This document shows positions 1 through 8,431 of a stretch of DNA of 64,000 bases, piece after piece (the first letter of the stretch is position 1; every line of letters begins with the position of its first letter). Position numbers and translations under genes: made by a program. The stretch comes from Thioclava sp. ES.031. Its GTDB lineage: Bacteria; Pseudomonadota; Alphaproteobacteria; Rhodobacterales; Rhodobacteraceae. The notes beneath the pieces are model-generated. The model saw only the letters and a program-made list of their open reading frames with translations. It searched no databases and was not told where the DNA came from. The stretch lies in assembly GCF_002563775.1 (NCBI RefSeq), contig NZ_PDJO01000001.1, positions 2,916,501 through 2,980,500 of the forward strand, read 5' to 3'.

Positions 1-386
1 TCGATGAGCGGCGACATGTGATGGTTCGGCGCCGCACCGGTATAGATGACGTTGGTCGAGCTCTCGAAGCCTTCGTAATGCGTCGGATACCACAACAGCG
101 CGTCATGCTTCTCGAAGAGCGGGATCACTTCCTTGCGGCTCGACGAGGTGTAGCAGCCGCAGATATGACGGATGCCGCGATCGAACATGCTCTGAACCGC
201 CGGCGCGTATCTGTGCAGATCGCTCTCGGGGTCGATATGGATGGGATGGAAAGTGACCGCCGCGCTCGGGTCCGCATTGATCTCGTCGCAGGCAAGCTGC
301 GCGCCGTTGAGCTGCGTATGCGCGACTCTACCGTATGCGCCGGTGGTCGAGAAAAGCAGGCCGATCTGTAGGTCGAGACGTGTCAT
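1..386 (-). CDS. AmiC/UrtA-like substrate-binding protein, N-terminal part only
   Basis: The reverse strand reads open from ATG at 386-384 to the window edge, giving the first 128 residues. They include IGLLFSTTGAYG near the start, then GCYTSSSRKEVIPLFEKHDALLWYP and FESSTNVIYTGAAPN (each quoted in part). This is the periplasmic-binding-protein type I fold of UrtA and of the Pseudomonas amide sensor AmiC. There is no signal peptide: the fold begins at residue 6. A cytoplasmic AmiC-like sensor is therefore more likely than a transporter receptor. The ESS.NV.YTGAAPN stretch also matches UrtA encoded at 28448-29752. Truncated by the window, so its regulatory partner is unseen. Confidence 0.8.
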   Translation of the reverse strand, partial: MTRLDLQIGLLFSTTGAYGRVAHTQLNGAQLACDEINADPSAAVTFHPIHIDPESDLHRYAPAVQSMFDRGIRHICGCYTSSSRKEVIPLFEKHDALLWYPTHYEGFESSTNVIYTGAAPNHHMSPLI

Positions 387-758
387 TTTCGATCTTCCAA
401 CGACAAAAACCCCCAGAAGCAGAAACTGCTTTGGAGGCGGAATTGCCGACATATCTGAGGGTTCAACGCGCCATGACGAGCACATTTGCTCGGCGCTTAC
501 CTCACGCTAGGGAATCGTTCACGAACCTGTCAATAGGCTTGTGACTTCGCCGTGACCGCCCCCGTCTTGAGCCCACACATGCACGTTATTGAAGCTGTTC
601 CCAAAGCGGACTGCCCGCAAATTGAGCGCAACCCGGATGCTCAGACAGGTCTCGCCTTCCCTGAAGCTGCGATGTCCGGAGAGTGAGCGATCATCCCCTG
701 CGGACGGAGGCATCGCCGGCGTGCGACGGGGTCGTTCTTGGGCATGGAAGCGATGCTC
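387..758. other. Intergenic stretch without a supported gene
   Basis: This 372-bp gap lies between the AmiC-like gene and tRNA-Ser. It must contain the promoter of the AmiC-like gene (transcribed leftward) and the end of the tRNA transcript. Short open frames on both strands lack ribosome binding sites and recognisable protein content. The only structure I note is a small dyad, AGCAG-AAA-CTGCT, at 418-430 about 35 bp upstream of the AmiC-like start. It could be an operator but is too short to rely on. Confidence 0.5.
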
Positions 759-848
759 TGGCGGAGGAGGTGGGATTCGAACCCACGGTAGGCTTTCACC
801 TACGTCGGTTTTCAAGACCGGTGCATTAAACCACTCTGCCACTCCTCC
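759..848 (-). tRNA. tRNA-Ser (anticodon UGA)
   Basis: Read on the reverse strand, the acceptor arms GGAGGAG and CTCCTCC pair. The T arm is GTGGG-TTCGAAT-CCCAC and there is a long variable arm (GTAGG..CCTAC). The anticodon stem-loop CGGT-CTTGAAA-ACCG gives anticodon TGA. Discriminator G and an encoded CCA end at 759. The long variable arm and 90-nt length are typical of serine tRNA. Confidence 0.97.
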
Positions 849-1030
849 GACCGGCTTCGCTTAGACCGCTTCACGCGATTCTGAAAGTCTTGCGCGCCGA
901 TTTCCGCGCGTGGGCGTTGGGGCAGCTTTTCACGGGCTCTGCAAATCGCTAGGATCGCGCGTAACGCATGGCGCAAGCGGTGCAGACGCGCAGGCAAGAG
1001 GCGGGCAAACCGCGCGAAGAGGGGCACAGG

Positions 1031-1996
1031 ATGACTGAGCAGAAGAAGATGACGCGCAAGCGGGTGACGGGCTTTGCCCTGATGCTGGGCGCGGGGATCG
1101 CGCTGGCAGGCTGTCAGGAAAGCGGCGGCTCCCCGTTCGGGATGTTCAAGAAGAAACCTGCGGACGAGACCGCAAGCCCCGGCGACGCCGAGACCGTCAC
1201 CGAAAACGGCCAGAAGATGATCGAGCGCGACGTCGAAGCGCCGCAGGTCTTCTCGGTCGATGAAAAGGGCCTGTGGGACGGGCGTCCCTCGCTGGGCGGC
1301 GTCTGGGTCGCACATCCGGACGTCAAAGACCCCGAGCGGGTGATCATCCGCAACCCGTCGAACGGCAAATTCGTCATCGGCGCGCTGTTCAAGCGCGAGA
1401 CCGACAATCCCGGGCCGAAACTGCAGGTCAGCTCGGACGCGGCCGATGCGCTGGGGCTGCTGGCGGGCGCGCCGACCGAGCTCTCCGTCGTGGCGCTGCG
1501 CCGCGAGACGGTGCCGGTCAAGGAAGACAAGCCCGCGCCGCTCGTCGACAAGCCGGTGATCGCAGCCCCCGAAACGGTCGAGCAGAAGTCGCTCGACGAG
1601 GTGACCGCAACCGCCGAAGCGGGCATCGCGAAGGCGCAAGGCACGCCGAAACCCACGGCGAAACCGGTCAAGCCCGCAATCGGCGCGGCCCCTGCCCCGG
1701 CGCCCGCCCCCGCAGCCCCGGTGGCTTCGGCGGCTCCGCAGCCGAGCACGCCGAAAATGAGCACCGGCGCAGGCTATATCCAGATCGGCATCTTCTCCGT
1801 CGAGGCGAATGCGAAACGCGCCCAGAGCCAGATGGCCAAGGCGGGCGTGATCGCCGAGATCAGGAAGGAACAAAGCCATTCCAAGACCTTCTGGCGCGTG
1901 ATCGCGGGCCCCGCGCCCACGAAATCCGACCTCGACGCGCTCAAGACCAAAATTCACGGGCTGGGCTATCCCGACGCCTACCCCGTCTCGAAATAG
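1031..1996 (+). CDS. SPOR-domain lipoprotein
   Basis: A 321-residue exported lipoprotein. From ATG 1031 a basic N-terminus is followed by a hydrophobic stretch ending in the lipobox LAGC (Cys28). An in-frame ATG 63 bp upstream would bury this signal, and AGAGGGG just before 1031 is a fitting ribosome binding site. The middle (about residues 195-245) is Ala/Pro/Lys-rich and disordered. The last 75 residues (YIQIGIFSVEANAKRAQSQM ... WRVIAGP) form a SPOR domain, which binds denuded septal peptidoglycan. It precedes dacA by 15 bp, suggesting one envelope transcript. Confidence 0.9.
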   Translation: MTEQKKMTRKRVTGFALMLGAGIALAGCQESGGSPFGMFKKKPADETASPGDAETVTENGQKMIERDVEAPQVFSVDEKGLWDGRPSLGGVWVAHPDVKDPERVIIRNPSNGKFVIGALFKRETDNPGPKLQVSSDAADALGLLAGAPTELSVVALRRETVPVKEDKPAPLVDKPVIAAPETVEQKSLDEVTATAEAGIAKAQGTPKPTAKPVKPAIGAAPAPAPAPAAPVASAAPQPSTPKMSTGAGYIQIGIFSVEANAKRAQSQMAKAGVIAEIRKEQSHSKTFWRVIAGPAPTKSDLDALKTKIHGLGYPDAYPVSK

Positions 1997-2011
1997 GACT
2001 ACGCAGAAGAT

Positions 2012-3187
2012 ATGACCTTCATTCGCCTGATCGCCGCCACGCTTGCAGCTTGCCTGTTCGCCCTGCCCGCCGCCGCCTTCGACACCAAGGCCCATGCGGC
2101 TTGGGTCTATGACCTGTCGACCAAGACCGTCCTGATGGCGAAGAACGCGGATATCCCGCTGCCCCCGGCCTCGATGTCGAAACTGATGACGCTCGATCTG
2201 CTGTTCGAGGCGCTGGAAGATGGCCGGGTCACGATGGACACGACCTTCCCGGTCTCGGAACATGCGCAGTCGATGGGCGGCTCGACGATGTTCCTCAACA
2301 CGACCGATCGGCCTACCGTGCGCGACCTGATCCAGGGCATCATCATCAACTCGGGCAACGACGCCTGCGTCGTGGTGGCCGAGGGGCTGGCGGGCTCCGA
2401 GTCCTCCTTCGCCGATCTGATGACCGAGCGCGCGCATGAGCTGGGCATGAAGAACTCGATGTTCGCCAACTCGAACGGCTGGCCCGACCCCGGCCAGCGC
2501 ATGTCGGTCCATGATCTCGGCATCGTCGCAAGCCGGATCATCACCCATTTCCCGCAATATTATCACTTCTTCAGCGAGACCCATTTCAACTACAAGGACC
2601 GCGCCCCGGCCAATGCCGAGAACCGCAATCCGCTGCTGGACATCCGCGCCGCCGACTGGAAGGCCGATGGCATGAAGACCGGCCACACGCAGGAAGCGGG
2701 CTACGGTCTCGTGGGCTCCGCCGTGATGGGCGAGCGCCGCATCGTCTTCGTGCTGGCAGGCATGCCCTCCGAGCAGGCGCGCCGGTCGGAAGGCGAAGCG
2801 GTCGCGAACTGGGCCTTCCGTCAGTTCGTGATGAAGGACGTCGCGAAGGCGGGCACCCAGCTCGCCGAAGCGCCGGTCTGGCTGGGCGGCAAATCGACCG
2901 TCGGCCTTGCGCCGAAAACCGATCTGTCGCTGCTGGTCCCTGCGGGCGCGAAGGACAAGGTGACCGCCGAGGCCGTGTTCAAAGGCCCGCTGCAGGCCCC
3001 GATCAAGCAAGGTCAGGAAGTCGGCAAGCTGGTGATCACCGTGCCGGGCCTCGACAATGCCAATGAAGTGCCGCTCGTCGCCACCGAGGACGTCAAGAAA
3101 GGCGGCTTTGTCGTGCGCGTGAAAGCGGCGCTGGCGCGGCTGTCGGGCAAGGCGTTCGAGGCCGCGATGGAACGGGTGAACAGCTAA
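2012..3187 (+). CDS. dacA: D-alanyl-D-alanine carboxypeptidase (PBP5/6 family)
   Basis: A 391-residue periplasmic serine peptidase that removes the terminal D-Ala from peptidoglycan stem peptides. It has an N-terminal signal peptide (cleavage near AAA-FD, residue 22). The three penicillin-binding motifs are visible: S54-M-S-K57, SGN (in INSGNDACV) and KTG (in MKTGHT). A C-terminal PBP5 beta domain follows at about residues 285-380. It lies between the SPOR lipoprotein and tmk, six bases from tmk. Length and motif spacing are normal, so it should be active. Confidence 0.95.
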   Translation: MTFIRLIAATLAACLFALPAAAFDTKAHAAWVYDLSTKTVLMAKNADIPLPPASMSKLMTLDLLFEALEDGRVTMDTTFPVSEHAQSMGGSTMFLNTTDRPTVRDLIQGIIINSGNDACVVVAEGLAGSESSFADLMTERAHELGMKNSMFANSNGWPDPGQRMSVHDLGIVASRIITHFPQYYHFFSETHFNYKDRAPANAENRNPLLDIRAADWKADGMKTGHTQEAGYGLVGSAVMGERRIVFVLAGMPSEQARRSEGEAVANWAFRQFVMKDVAKAGTQLAEAPVWLGGKSTVGLAPKTDLSLLVPAGAKDKVTAEAVFKGPLQAPIKQGQEVGKLVITVPGLDNANEVPLVATEDVKKGGFVVRVKAALARLSGKAFEAAMERVNS

Positions 3188-3193
3188 GCGCGC

Positions 3194-3808
3194 ATGTTCA
3201 TCAGCTTCGAGGGGATCGACGGATCGGGTAAATCCACACAGGCGCGGATGCTGGCCGAAACCCTGCGGGACGCGGGGCGCGAGGTCGTTCTGACACGCGA
3301 ACCCGGCGGCTCCCCGGGGGCCGAGGAAATCCGTCGTCTGGTGCTTGAGGGCGATCCCGACCGCTGGTCCGCAGAGACCGAGATCCTTCTGTTCACCGCC
3401 GCACGCCGCGACCATCTGGAGCGTGTGATCGAACCGGCGCTCGCCGCTGGCAAAGTGGTGATCTGCGACCGTTTCGCGGATTCGACCCGGATGTATCAGG
3501 GCCTCTCGCGCGGCAATCTGCGCGCCGTGGTCGATCAGCTGCACACCCTGATGATCGGGCGCGAGCCGGACCTGACCGTCCTGATCGACATCGACCCGGC
3601 CACCGGCCTCGCCCGCGCCAAGGGGCGTCAGGGCACCGAGGAGCGGTTCGAGGATTTCGGCGTCGGGTTGCAGGAAAAGATGCGCGCGGGTTTCCTGTCC
3701 TTGGCCGAGGAATTCGCACCCCGCTTCCGGGTAATCGACGGTGCGCGCGAGGCCGACGCGATTGCCGCCGATGTGCTGAGCGCCGTGCAGGCAGAACTGC
3801 AGAGCTAA
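3194..3808 (+). CDS. tmk: Thymidylate kinase
   Basis: A 204-residue kinase converting dTMP to dTDP with ATP. The P-loop FEGIDGSGKST occupies residues 4-14, followed by TREPGGSPGAEEIR, the catalytic DR-type CDRFADST motif and an Arg-rich lid region (GRQGTEERFE). It starts six bases after dacA and is followed by a 215-bp spacer before holB. The dacA-tmk-holB-tatD order is common in Rhodobacterales. Confidence 0.96.
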   Translation: MFISFEGIDGSGKSTQARMLAETLRDAGREVVLTREPGGSPGAEEIRRLVLEGDPDRWSAETEILLFTAARRDHLERVIEPALAAGKVVICDRFADSTRMYQGLSRGNLRAVVDQLHTLMIGREPDLTVLIDIDPATGLARAKGRQGTEERFEDFGVGLQEKMRAGFLSLAEEFAPRFRVIDGAREADAIAADVLSAVQAELQS

Positions 3809-4023
3809 GGGCGGCGCCAGACCCTCGGGTGGGCGCTTCGCTACGTTGGTGGCTTGGCGTTTTATCTCTAAAGCCCAGGAAAACCAGCGTGCCTGCGATG
3901 TCATCGCCAATGCGCCCTCCCGGTGGGAGGGTCGGGCGCGGCCCGGGGCTGGTCGCCCCGCGCCAACAGCCTTCCGCAAAAACCCCGCTGGAAACCGCCC
4001 GCGCGCGCAACTAGAGTGCCGCC
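3809..4023 (+). other. tmk-holB spacer with GC-rich hairpins
   Basis: No coding sequence. Two hairpins are clear: CCCTCCC-GGT-GGGAGGG at 3915-3931, then GGGGC-TGGTC-GCCCC at 3945-3959 with outer GGCGC/GCGCC arms at 3935-3939 and 3960-3964. No T-run follows, so intrinsic termination is doubtful. They may mark the 3' end or stabilise tmk mRNA. The holB promoter, if separate, would also lie here. Confidence 0.5.
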
Positions 4024-5148
4024 ATGAGCCTCGCCGACCTTCCCGATCCAACCCTTGCGCCCGGTGCGCGACACCCGCGCGACACGCTGCGTCTGGTCGG
4101 TCAGACGCGGGCCGAAGAGGATTTCCTCGACGCGTTCAACATGGGGCGGCTGCATCACGGCTGGCTGCTGACCGGGCCGCGCGGCGTGGGCAAGGCGACG
4201 CTGGCTTGGCGGATTACGCGCTTCCTGATGACACGGCCCGAGGACGACGGGCCGGGCCTGTTCGGCGAGCCGGAACAGCCCACCAGCCTCGATCCCGATC
4301 CGAACCACCCGGCGCTCAGCCGCATCCACGCCGGATCGGAGCCCGGCATCTTCGTGCTCAAGCGTGGCGCCAACGCCACCGAATCCGCGCTGTCGCAGGA
4401 CATTCGCGTCGATGAGGTGCGCAAGCTGCGCTCCTTCCTGCATCTGTCTGCCGCCGAGGGCGGACGGCGCGTGGTGATCATCGACGCCGCCGACGAGATG
4501 AATACCCAGGCCGCCAACGCGGTGCTGAAACTGCTCGAAGAGCCGCCGCCGCGCGTGACCTTCCTGCTGATCGCGCATCAGCCGGCGCGGCTCCTGCCGA
4601 CGATCCGCTCGCGCTGTCGCGAATTGCGTCTGGGCACGCTCACGCCTGATCAGATGGAAGCCGCCATCGCCGCCGCCGAAGAGGAAGGCGAGCCGCCGGA
4701 GCTCGACCACCACGCGCTGGCCGCGCTGTCGGGTGGCTCCGTCGGCGCCGCGATCCGGCTGATCAATCAGGACGGCATGACCACCTATGCCAAGCTCGTC
4801 GATCTGATGGGCACCCTGCCCCGGCTCGACCGTCTGAGCGCGCTGGCGCTGGCCGAAAGCTGCGTGGGCAAGGCGAATGAGAACCGCTTTATCCTCGTGC
4901 TCAACCTGATCGACCTGTTTCTGTCGCGTGCCGCGCGCGCAGGCGTCATGGGTCCGCCCCATCCCGAGGCGGCCCCCGGCGAGGCGCAGCTTCTCGCACG
5001 ATTGTCGCCTGACGATCAGGCAGCGATGAAATGGGCTGCCCTCCATCAGAGCATGGGCGCGCGGGCAGCCCACGGCCGGGCGGTCAACCTTGACCCTGCC
5101 GCGCTCGTGATGGATATCGTCTTGGAGATCACAGCCGCCGCCTCCTGA
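4024..5148 (+). CDS. holB: DNA polymerase III subunit delta'
   Basis: A 374-residue AAA+ clamp-loader subunit. It carries a P-loop-like TGPRGVGKATL at about residues 49-59. The conserved LLKLLEEPP and IRSRC (SRC arginine-finger) motifs lie around residues 170-200. A C-terminal helical collar domain follows. The long N-terminal lead and the absence of gamma/tau extensions fit delta' rather than DnaX. It is followed 22 bp later by tatD, a usual neighbour. Confidence 0.93.
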   Translation: MSLADLPDPTLAPGARHPRDTLRLVGQTRAEEDFLDAFNMGRLHHGWLLTGPRGVGKATLAWRITRFLMTRPEDDGPGLFGEPEQPTSLDPDPNHPALSRIHAGSEPGIFVLKRGANATESALSQDIRVDEVRKLRSFLHLSAAEGGRRVVIIDAADEMNTQAANAVLKLLEEPPPRVTFLLIAHQPARLLPTIRSRCRELRLGTLTPDQMEAAIAAAEEEGEPPELDHHALAALSGGSVGAAIRLINQDGMTTYAKLVDLMGTLPRLDRLSALALAESCVGKANENRFILVLNLIDLFLSRAARAGVMGPPHPEAAPGEAQLLARLSPDDQAAMKWAALHQSMGARAAHGRAVNLDPAALVMDIVLEITAAAS

Positions 5149-5170
5149 TGCGGCGCGAAAGGAGCCGATT

Positions 5171-5989
5171 TTGACCCTCCCGCCCGAGATCACAGACAGC
5201 CATTGCCATCTCGATTTCCCCGATTTCGACGGTGAGCGCGACGACATCATCGCCCGCGCCAATGCCGCCGGGGTGACGCGGATGGTGACGATCTGCACCA
5301 AGCTGAAGAACGAGCCCTCCGTGCGTGCCATCGCCGAGGCGCATCGCGGCGTCTTCTACGCGGCAGGCACGCACCCGATGAGCGTCGCCGAAGAACCGAT
5401 GGCCACGGTGGACGAACTGGTGGCGCTGGCGAAGCACCCGAAATTCGTAGGGCTGGGCGAGACTGGGCTCGACTATCACTACACCGCCGAGAGCGCCGAG
5501 GTTCAGAAAACCTCGCTGCGCCTGCATATCGAAGCCGCCCAGGAAACCGGCCTGCCGCTGATCATCCATTCGCGCGATGCCGACGAGGACATGGAAGCGA
5601 TCCTGACCGAGGGCATGAAGGCCAAGCCCTATTCCTGCGTCATGCATTGCTATTCGTCGGGGCCGCGCCTCGCGCAGGTCTCGGTCGATCTGGGCTTTTA
5701 CCTGTCGATGTCCGGCATCGCGACCTTCCCGAAATCGCAGGAAGTGCGCGACATCTTCGCCGCCGCACCGCTCGACCGGATCCTCGTGGAAACCGACAGC
5801 CCCTATCTCGCGCCGCCGCCCTATCGCGGCAAGCGCAACGAGCCCGCCTACACGGCCCACACCGCCAAGGTCGGCGCCGATGTCTTCGGCCTGCCGCTGG
5901 AGGAATTCGCCGCCGCGACGCAGGCCAATTTCGACCGCCTGTTCTGGAAAGCCGCCGAGCATGGCGAGCGGGGGAGCATCGCTGCATGA
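5171..5989 (+). CDS. tatD: TatD-family metal-dependent hydrolase
   Basis: A 272-residue TIM-barrel amidohydrolase-like enzyme; family members act as DNases or on tRNA ends. Metal ligands are recognisable: DSHCH near the N-terminus (HxH), Glu in GLGETGLDYHY, His in IIHSRDAD, His in VMHCYSSG and Asp in VETDSPYLAP. The start is TTG at 5171: AAAGGAG lies at 5158-5164 with correct spacing, and no ATG precedes the HxH motif. Its stop overlaps the next start (ATGA, 5986-5989), so the two are probably translationally coupled. Confidence 0.93.
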   Translation: MTLPPEITDSHCHLDFPDFDGERDDIIARANAAGVTRMVTICTKLKNEPSVRAIAEAHRGVFYAAGTHPMSVAEEPMATVDELVALAKHPKFVGLGETGLDYHYTAESAEVQKTSLRLHIEAAQETGLPLIIHSRDADEDMEAILTEGMKAKPYSCVMHCYSSGPRLAQVSVDLGFYLSMSGIATFPKSQEVRDIFAAAPLDRILVETDSPYLAPPPYRGKRNEPAYTAHTAKVGADVFGLPLEEFAAATQANFDRLFWKAAEHGERGSIAA

Positions 5990-6789
5990 GTCGGATGCGC
6001 TTCACGATCCTCGGCTGCGGCTCCTCGGGGGGCGTGCCGCGCATCGGCAACAATTGGGGCGACTGCGACCCGGCGAACCCGAAGAACCACCGGCTGCGCT
6101 GTTCGATGCTGGTCGAGCGGGTCGCCCAGTCGGGCACCACGCGGGTGCTGATCGACACCACGCCCGACATGCGCCAGCAACTGCTGACCGCGGGCGTGGG
6201 CGAGCTGGATGCGGTGGTCTACACCCACAGCCATGCCGATCACGTCCACGGGCTCGACGATCTGCGCCAGATCGTCTTCAACATGCGCACCCGCCTGCCC
6301 GTCTGGGCCGATGCCGATACCGAGGCCGCCCTTCTGGACCGCTTCGCCTATGCCTTCGTCCAGCCCTCGGACAGCAATTACAAACCGATTTGCGAGCTGA
6401 AATCGATCCATCGCGAGCGCCCCTTCCAGATTACCGGTGCGGGCGGCTCGATCGAGTTTCAGCCCTTTCAGGTCGAGCATGGCAATATCGACGCGCTCGG
6501 CTTCCGGATCGGCGGGCTGGCCTATCTGCCGGACGTCTCGGACATTCCCGAAGAGGCCTGGGCCTATCTCGAAGGCCTCGATTGCTGGGTGCTCGACGCG
6601 CTGCGCCGCACGCCGCACCCCACCCATGCGCATCTGGCCCGCGCGCTGGAATGGATCGAGCGCGCACAGCCCGCAAGCGCGGTACTGACCAACATGCATA
6701 TCGACCTCGACCACGACACGGTCGCCGAGGAAACCCCGGATCACATTCGCCCTGCCCATGACGGGATGGTTCTGGATTTCGGCCTCTAA
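5986..6789 (+). CDS. PhnP-like MBL-fold phosphodiesterase/hydrolase
   Basis: A 267-residue metallo-beta-lactamase fold protein starting at the ATGA overlap with tatD. Key features are GCGSSGGVPRIG near the N-terminus, the metal-binding HSHADHVHGLDD at about residues 81-92, a later VEHGN and the C-terminal NMHIDLDHD. The N-terminal glycine motif and spacing match PhnP-type cyclic phosphodiesterases, but no C-P lyase genes are nearby. A general nucleotide or phosphodiester function is likelier than phosphonate use. The stop shares one base with the following start. Confidence 0.88.
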   Translation: MSRMRFTILGCGSSGGVPRIGNNWGDCDPANPKNHRLRCSMLVERVAQSGTTRVLIDTTPDMRQQLLTAGVGELDAVVYTHSHADHVHGLDDLRQIVFNMRTRLPVWADADTEAALLDRFAYAFVQPSDSNYKPICELKSIHRERPFQITGAGGSIEFQPFQVEHGNIDALGFRIGGLAYLPDVSDIPEEAWAYLEGLDCWVLDALRRTPHPTHAHLARALEWIERAQPASAVLTNMHIDLDHDTVAEETPDHIRPAHDGMVLDFGL

Positions 6790-7736
6790 TGAGCGTTCTG
6801 ATCGACGTCATCCTGCCGGTCTTTCTGGTGATCGGCTTCGGCTACGTCGTGGCCTGGCGCGGGTTGTTCTCCGAGGGCGCGATCGACGGGCTGATGCGCT
6901 TCGCGCAGAACTTCGCGGTGCCGGTGCTTCTGGCGCGCTCGATCGCCAATCTCGACCTGACGCAGAGCTATAACTGGGCGATGATGGCGGCGTTCTACGC
7001 AGGCGCGCTGATCTCCTTCGCGATCGGGATCACCGGCGCGCGCGCGATGGGGCGCAACGGGCCGGAGAGCGTCGCCATCGGCTTTGCCTGCCTGTTCTCG
7101 AATTCGCTTCTGCTGGGCGTGCCGATCACCGAACGCGCCTATGGCACCGATGCGCTGTCGGGCAATTTCGCGATCATCTCGGTGCATTCGCCCTTCCTCT
7201 ACACGATCGGCATCCTCGCGATGGAGATGGTGCGCTCGTCGGGCACCGGCACGTCGCTTGGGCGCGTCGGGCTCAACGCGCTGATCGGCGTGCTGCGGAC
7301 CCCGCTGGTGATCGGTATCCTGACGGGCTTTGCGATCAAGATTCTCACCACGCTGACCGGCCAGCCCCTGCCCCATCCGATCCGCGAGGGGATGGACATG
7401 ATGGCGCGCGCGGCGCTGCCTGCGGCGCTGTTCGGGCTGGGCGGCGTGCTCTATCGCTATCGTCCCGAGGGCGATGCGAAGGCCATCGCGATGGTCACGG
7501 GCCTGTCGCTGATGCTGCATCCGGCGATCACCTATGGGCTCGCGCATTTCGCCTTCAAGGTGGACACGACCGCGCTGCGTTCGGCCACGCTGACGGCGGC
7601 GATGGCGCCGGGGGTCAACGCCTATCTCTTCGCGAATATCTACGGGGTGGCGCGCAGAGTCGCAGCCTCTGCCGTGCTGATCGCAACGGCGCTGTCGATT
7701 CTGACGATCTGGGGCTGGCTCGCGATCCTGCCGTGA
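6789..7736 (+). CDS. AEC (auxin efflux carrier)-family transporter
   Basis: A 315-residue integral membrane protein with about ten hydrophobic segments. The N-terminal VILPVFLVIGFGYVVAWRG and the central LFSNSLLLGVPI helix break are typical of the AEC/MleP family. Substrates in this family are organic anions such as malate or malonate, and none can be assigned here. It overlaps the MBL gene by one base (TAATG), so it is probably the last gene of the dacA-tatD run. A 3' repeat element follows and the next gene is convergent. Confidence 0.88.
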   Translation: MSVLIDVILPVFLVIGFGYVVAWRGLFSEGAIDGLMRFAQNFAVPVLLARSIANLDLTQSYNWAMMAAFYAGALISFAIGITGARAMGRNGPESVAIGFACLFSNSLLLGVPITERAYGTDALSGNFAIISVHSPFLYTIGILAMEMVRSSGTGTSLGRVGLNALIGVLRTPLVIGILTGFAIKILTTLTGQPLPHPIREGMDMMARAALPAALFGLGGVLYRYRPEGDAKAIAMVTGLSLMLHPAITYGLAHFAFKVDTTALRSATLTAAMAPGVNAYLFANIYGVARRVAASAVLIATALSILTIWGWLAILP

Positions 7737-7737
7737 G

Positions 7738-7850
7738 GTTCGGGGGCTCTGCCCCCCGTCGCCGGAGGGCGACAAGACTGACGTATCGAGGGGCTCTGCC
7801 CCTTTGGCCTACGGCCATTCACCCCGGGATATTTTCGCCAAGAGGAAGCG
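7738..7850 (-). repeat. Dispersed 3'-UTR element, copy A (downstream of irr)
   Basis: In the irr transcript direction, the stop is followed within 16 bases by CTTCCTCTTGGCG, then AAAATATCCCGGGG (7823-7836). Four perfect hairpins come next: TGGCC/GGCCA (7805-7817), AGGGGC/GCCCCT (7789-7803), GTCGCC/GGCGAC (7758-7773) and GGGGGC/GCCCCC (7742-7756). Because the AEC gene converges, the hairpins could end both transcripts. Related copies lie at 26336-26390, 39069-39145 and 46173-46222. Confidence 0.8.
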
Positions 7851-7854
7851 GCAA

Positions 7855-8280
7855 TCAGGCCTTGCGGACGCGGATCACCACGTCGACGCGGGTGATCTCG
7901 GCGCCTTCGGGGGCCTGCGGGATCGAGGCGAGCTTCAACTCCTCGGCCGGGGCATCCGACAAGCGGTTGTCGTCTTCCCAGAAGAAGTGCGGGTGATCGT
8001 CCATGCGCGTGTCGAAATAGCTGCGCGCGCCATCGACCGTTATCTCATGCATCAGCCCGGCGTCGCAGAACGCCTTGAGCGTGTTGTAGACGGTTGCGAG
8101 CGAGACTTTCTCGCCCGCATCGCAGGCGGCCGCATATAGGCTTTCGGCCGTGACATGACGATTTTCCCCATCGCCCACGAGCAATGTGGCCAGCGCCAGT
8201 CGCTGACGGGTGGGGCGCAGCCCGCCACGGCTCAGCCAGTCCTGCCCGCGGCGCTGTTCGGTCGAATTCGTCACAGCCAT
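7855..8280 (-). CDS. irr: Iron response regulator Irr (Fur family)
   Basis: A 141-residue Fur-family repressor. The helix-turn-helix lies around residues 20-75 (RPTRQRLALATLL ... ATVYNTLKAFCDAGL). The metal/haem region DDHPHFFWEDDN at about 93-104 matches the His-rich site of Irr rather than the HHDH site of Fur. No N-terminal haem-regulatory CP motif is present, as in other Rhodobacterales Irr proteins. GAGGAG precedes the ATG. It is divergent from fabA, a conserved pairing in this order, and it ends in repeat copy A. Confidence 0.88.
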   Translation of the reverse strand: MAVTNSTEQRRGQDWLSRGGLRPTRQRLALATLLVGDGENRHVTAESLYAAACDAGEKVSLATVYNTLKAFCDAGLMHEITVDGARSYFDTRMDDHPHFFWEDDNRLSDAPAEELKLASIPQAPEGAEITRVDVVIRVRKA

Positions 8281-8431
8281 GTCATGTCTCCTCGGTACCT
8301 ATATGAGACTTTTCCACTCAGGTTTCAATGCAACCGCGCAGGGGCGCGGCCTGTCACCGTCGCCCTTGCGCCACGCGGCCACGCGGTGATAGAGGGATGC
8401 AAAAGCACGCCAAAACCGGGAAGGAGCGCCG
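8281..8431. promoter_or_regulatory. irr/fabA divergent promoter region
   Basis: This 151-bp spacer must hold both divergent promoters. I searched for an iron-control (ICE) dyad of the TTTAGAA-N3-TTCTAAA type and did not find one. The sequence near 8300-8335 is the most AT-rich part and is where promoter elements are most plausible. No specific site is claimed. Confidence 0.4.

Noticed and set aside
18..544. Short forward frames at the left edge
   Set aside because: They overlap the clear AmiC-like gene on the other strand or the non-coding spacer and have no protein similarity.
812..4051. 1079-codon reverse-strand open frame
   Set aside because: It lies antisense to the SPOR lipoprotein, dacA and tmk, overlaps tRNA-Ser, and has composition typical of GC3-driven shadow frames (Arg/His/Gly/Asp-rich). 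No start signal or domain.
8281..8431. Irr/ICE box between irr and fabA
   Set aside because: No TTTAGAA-N3-TTCTAAA-like dyad could be found.
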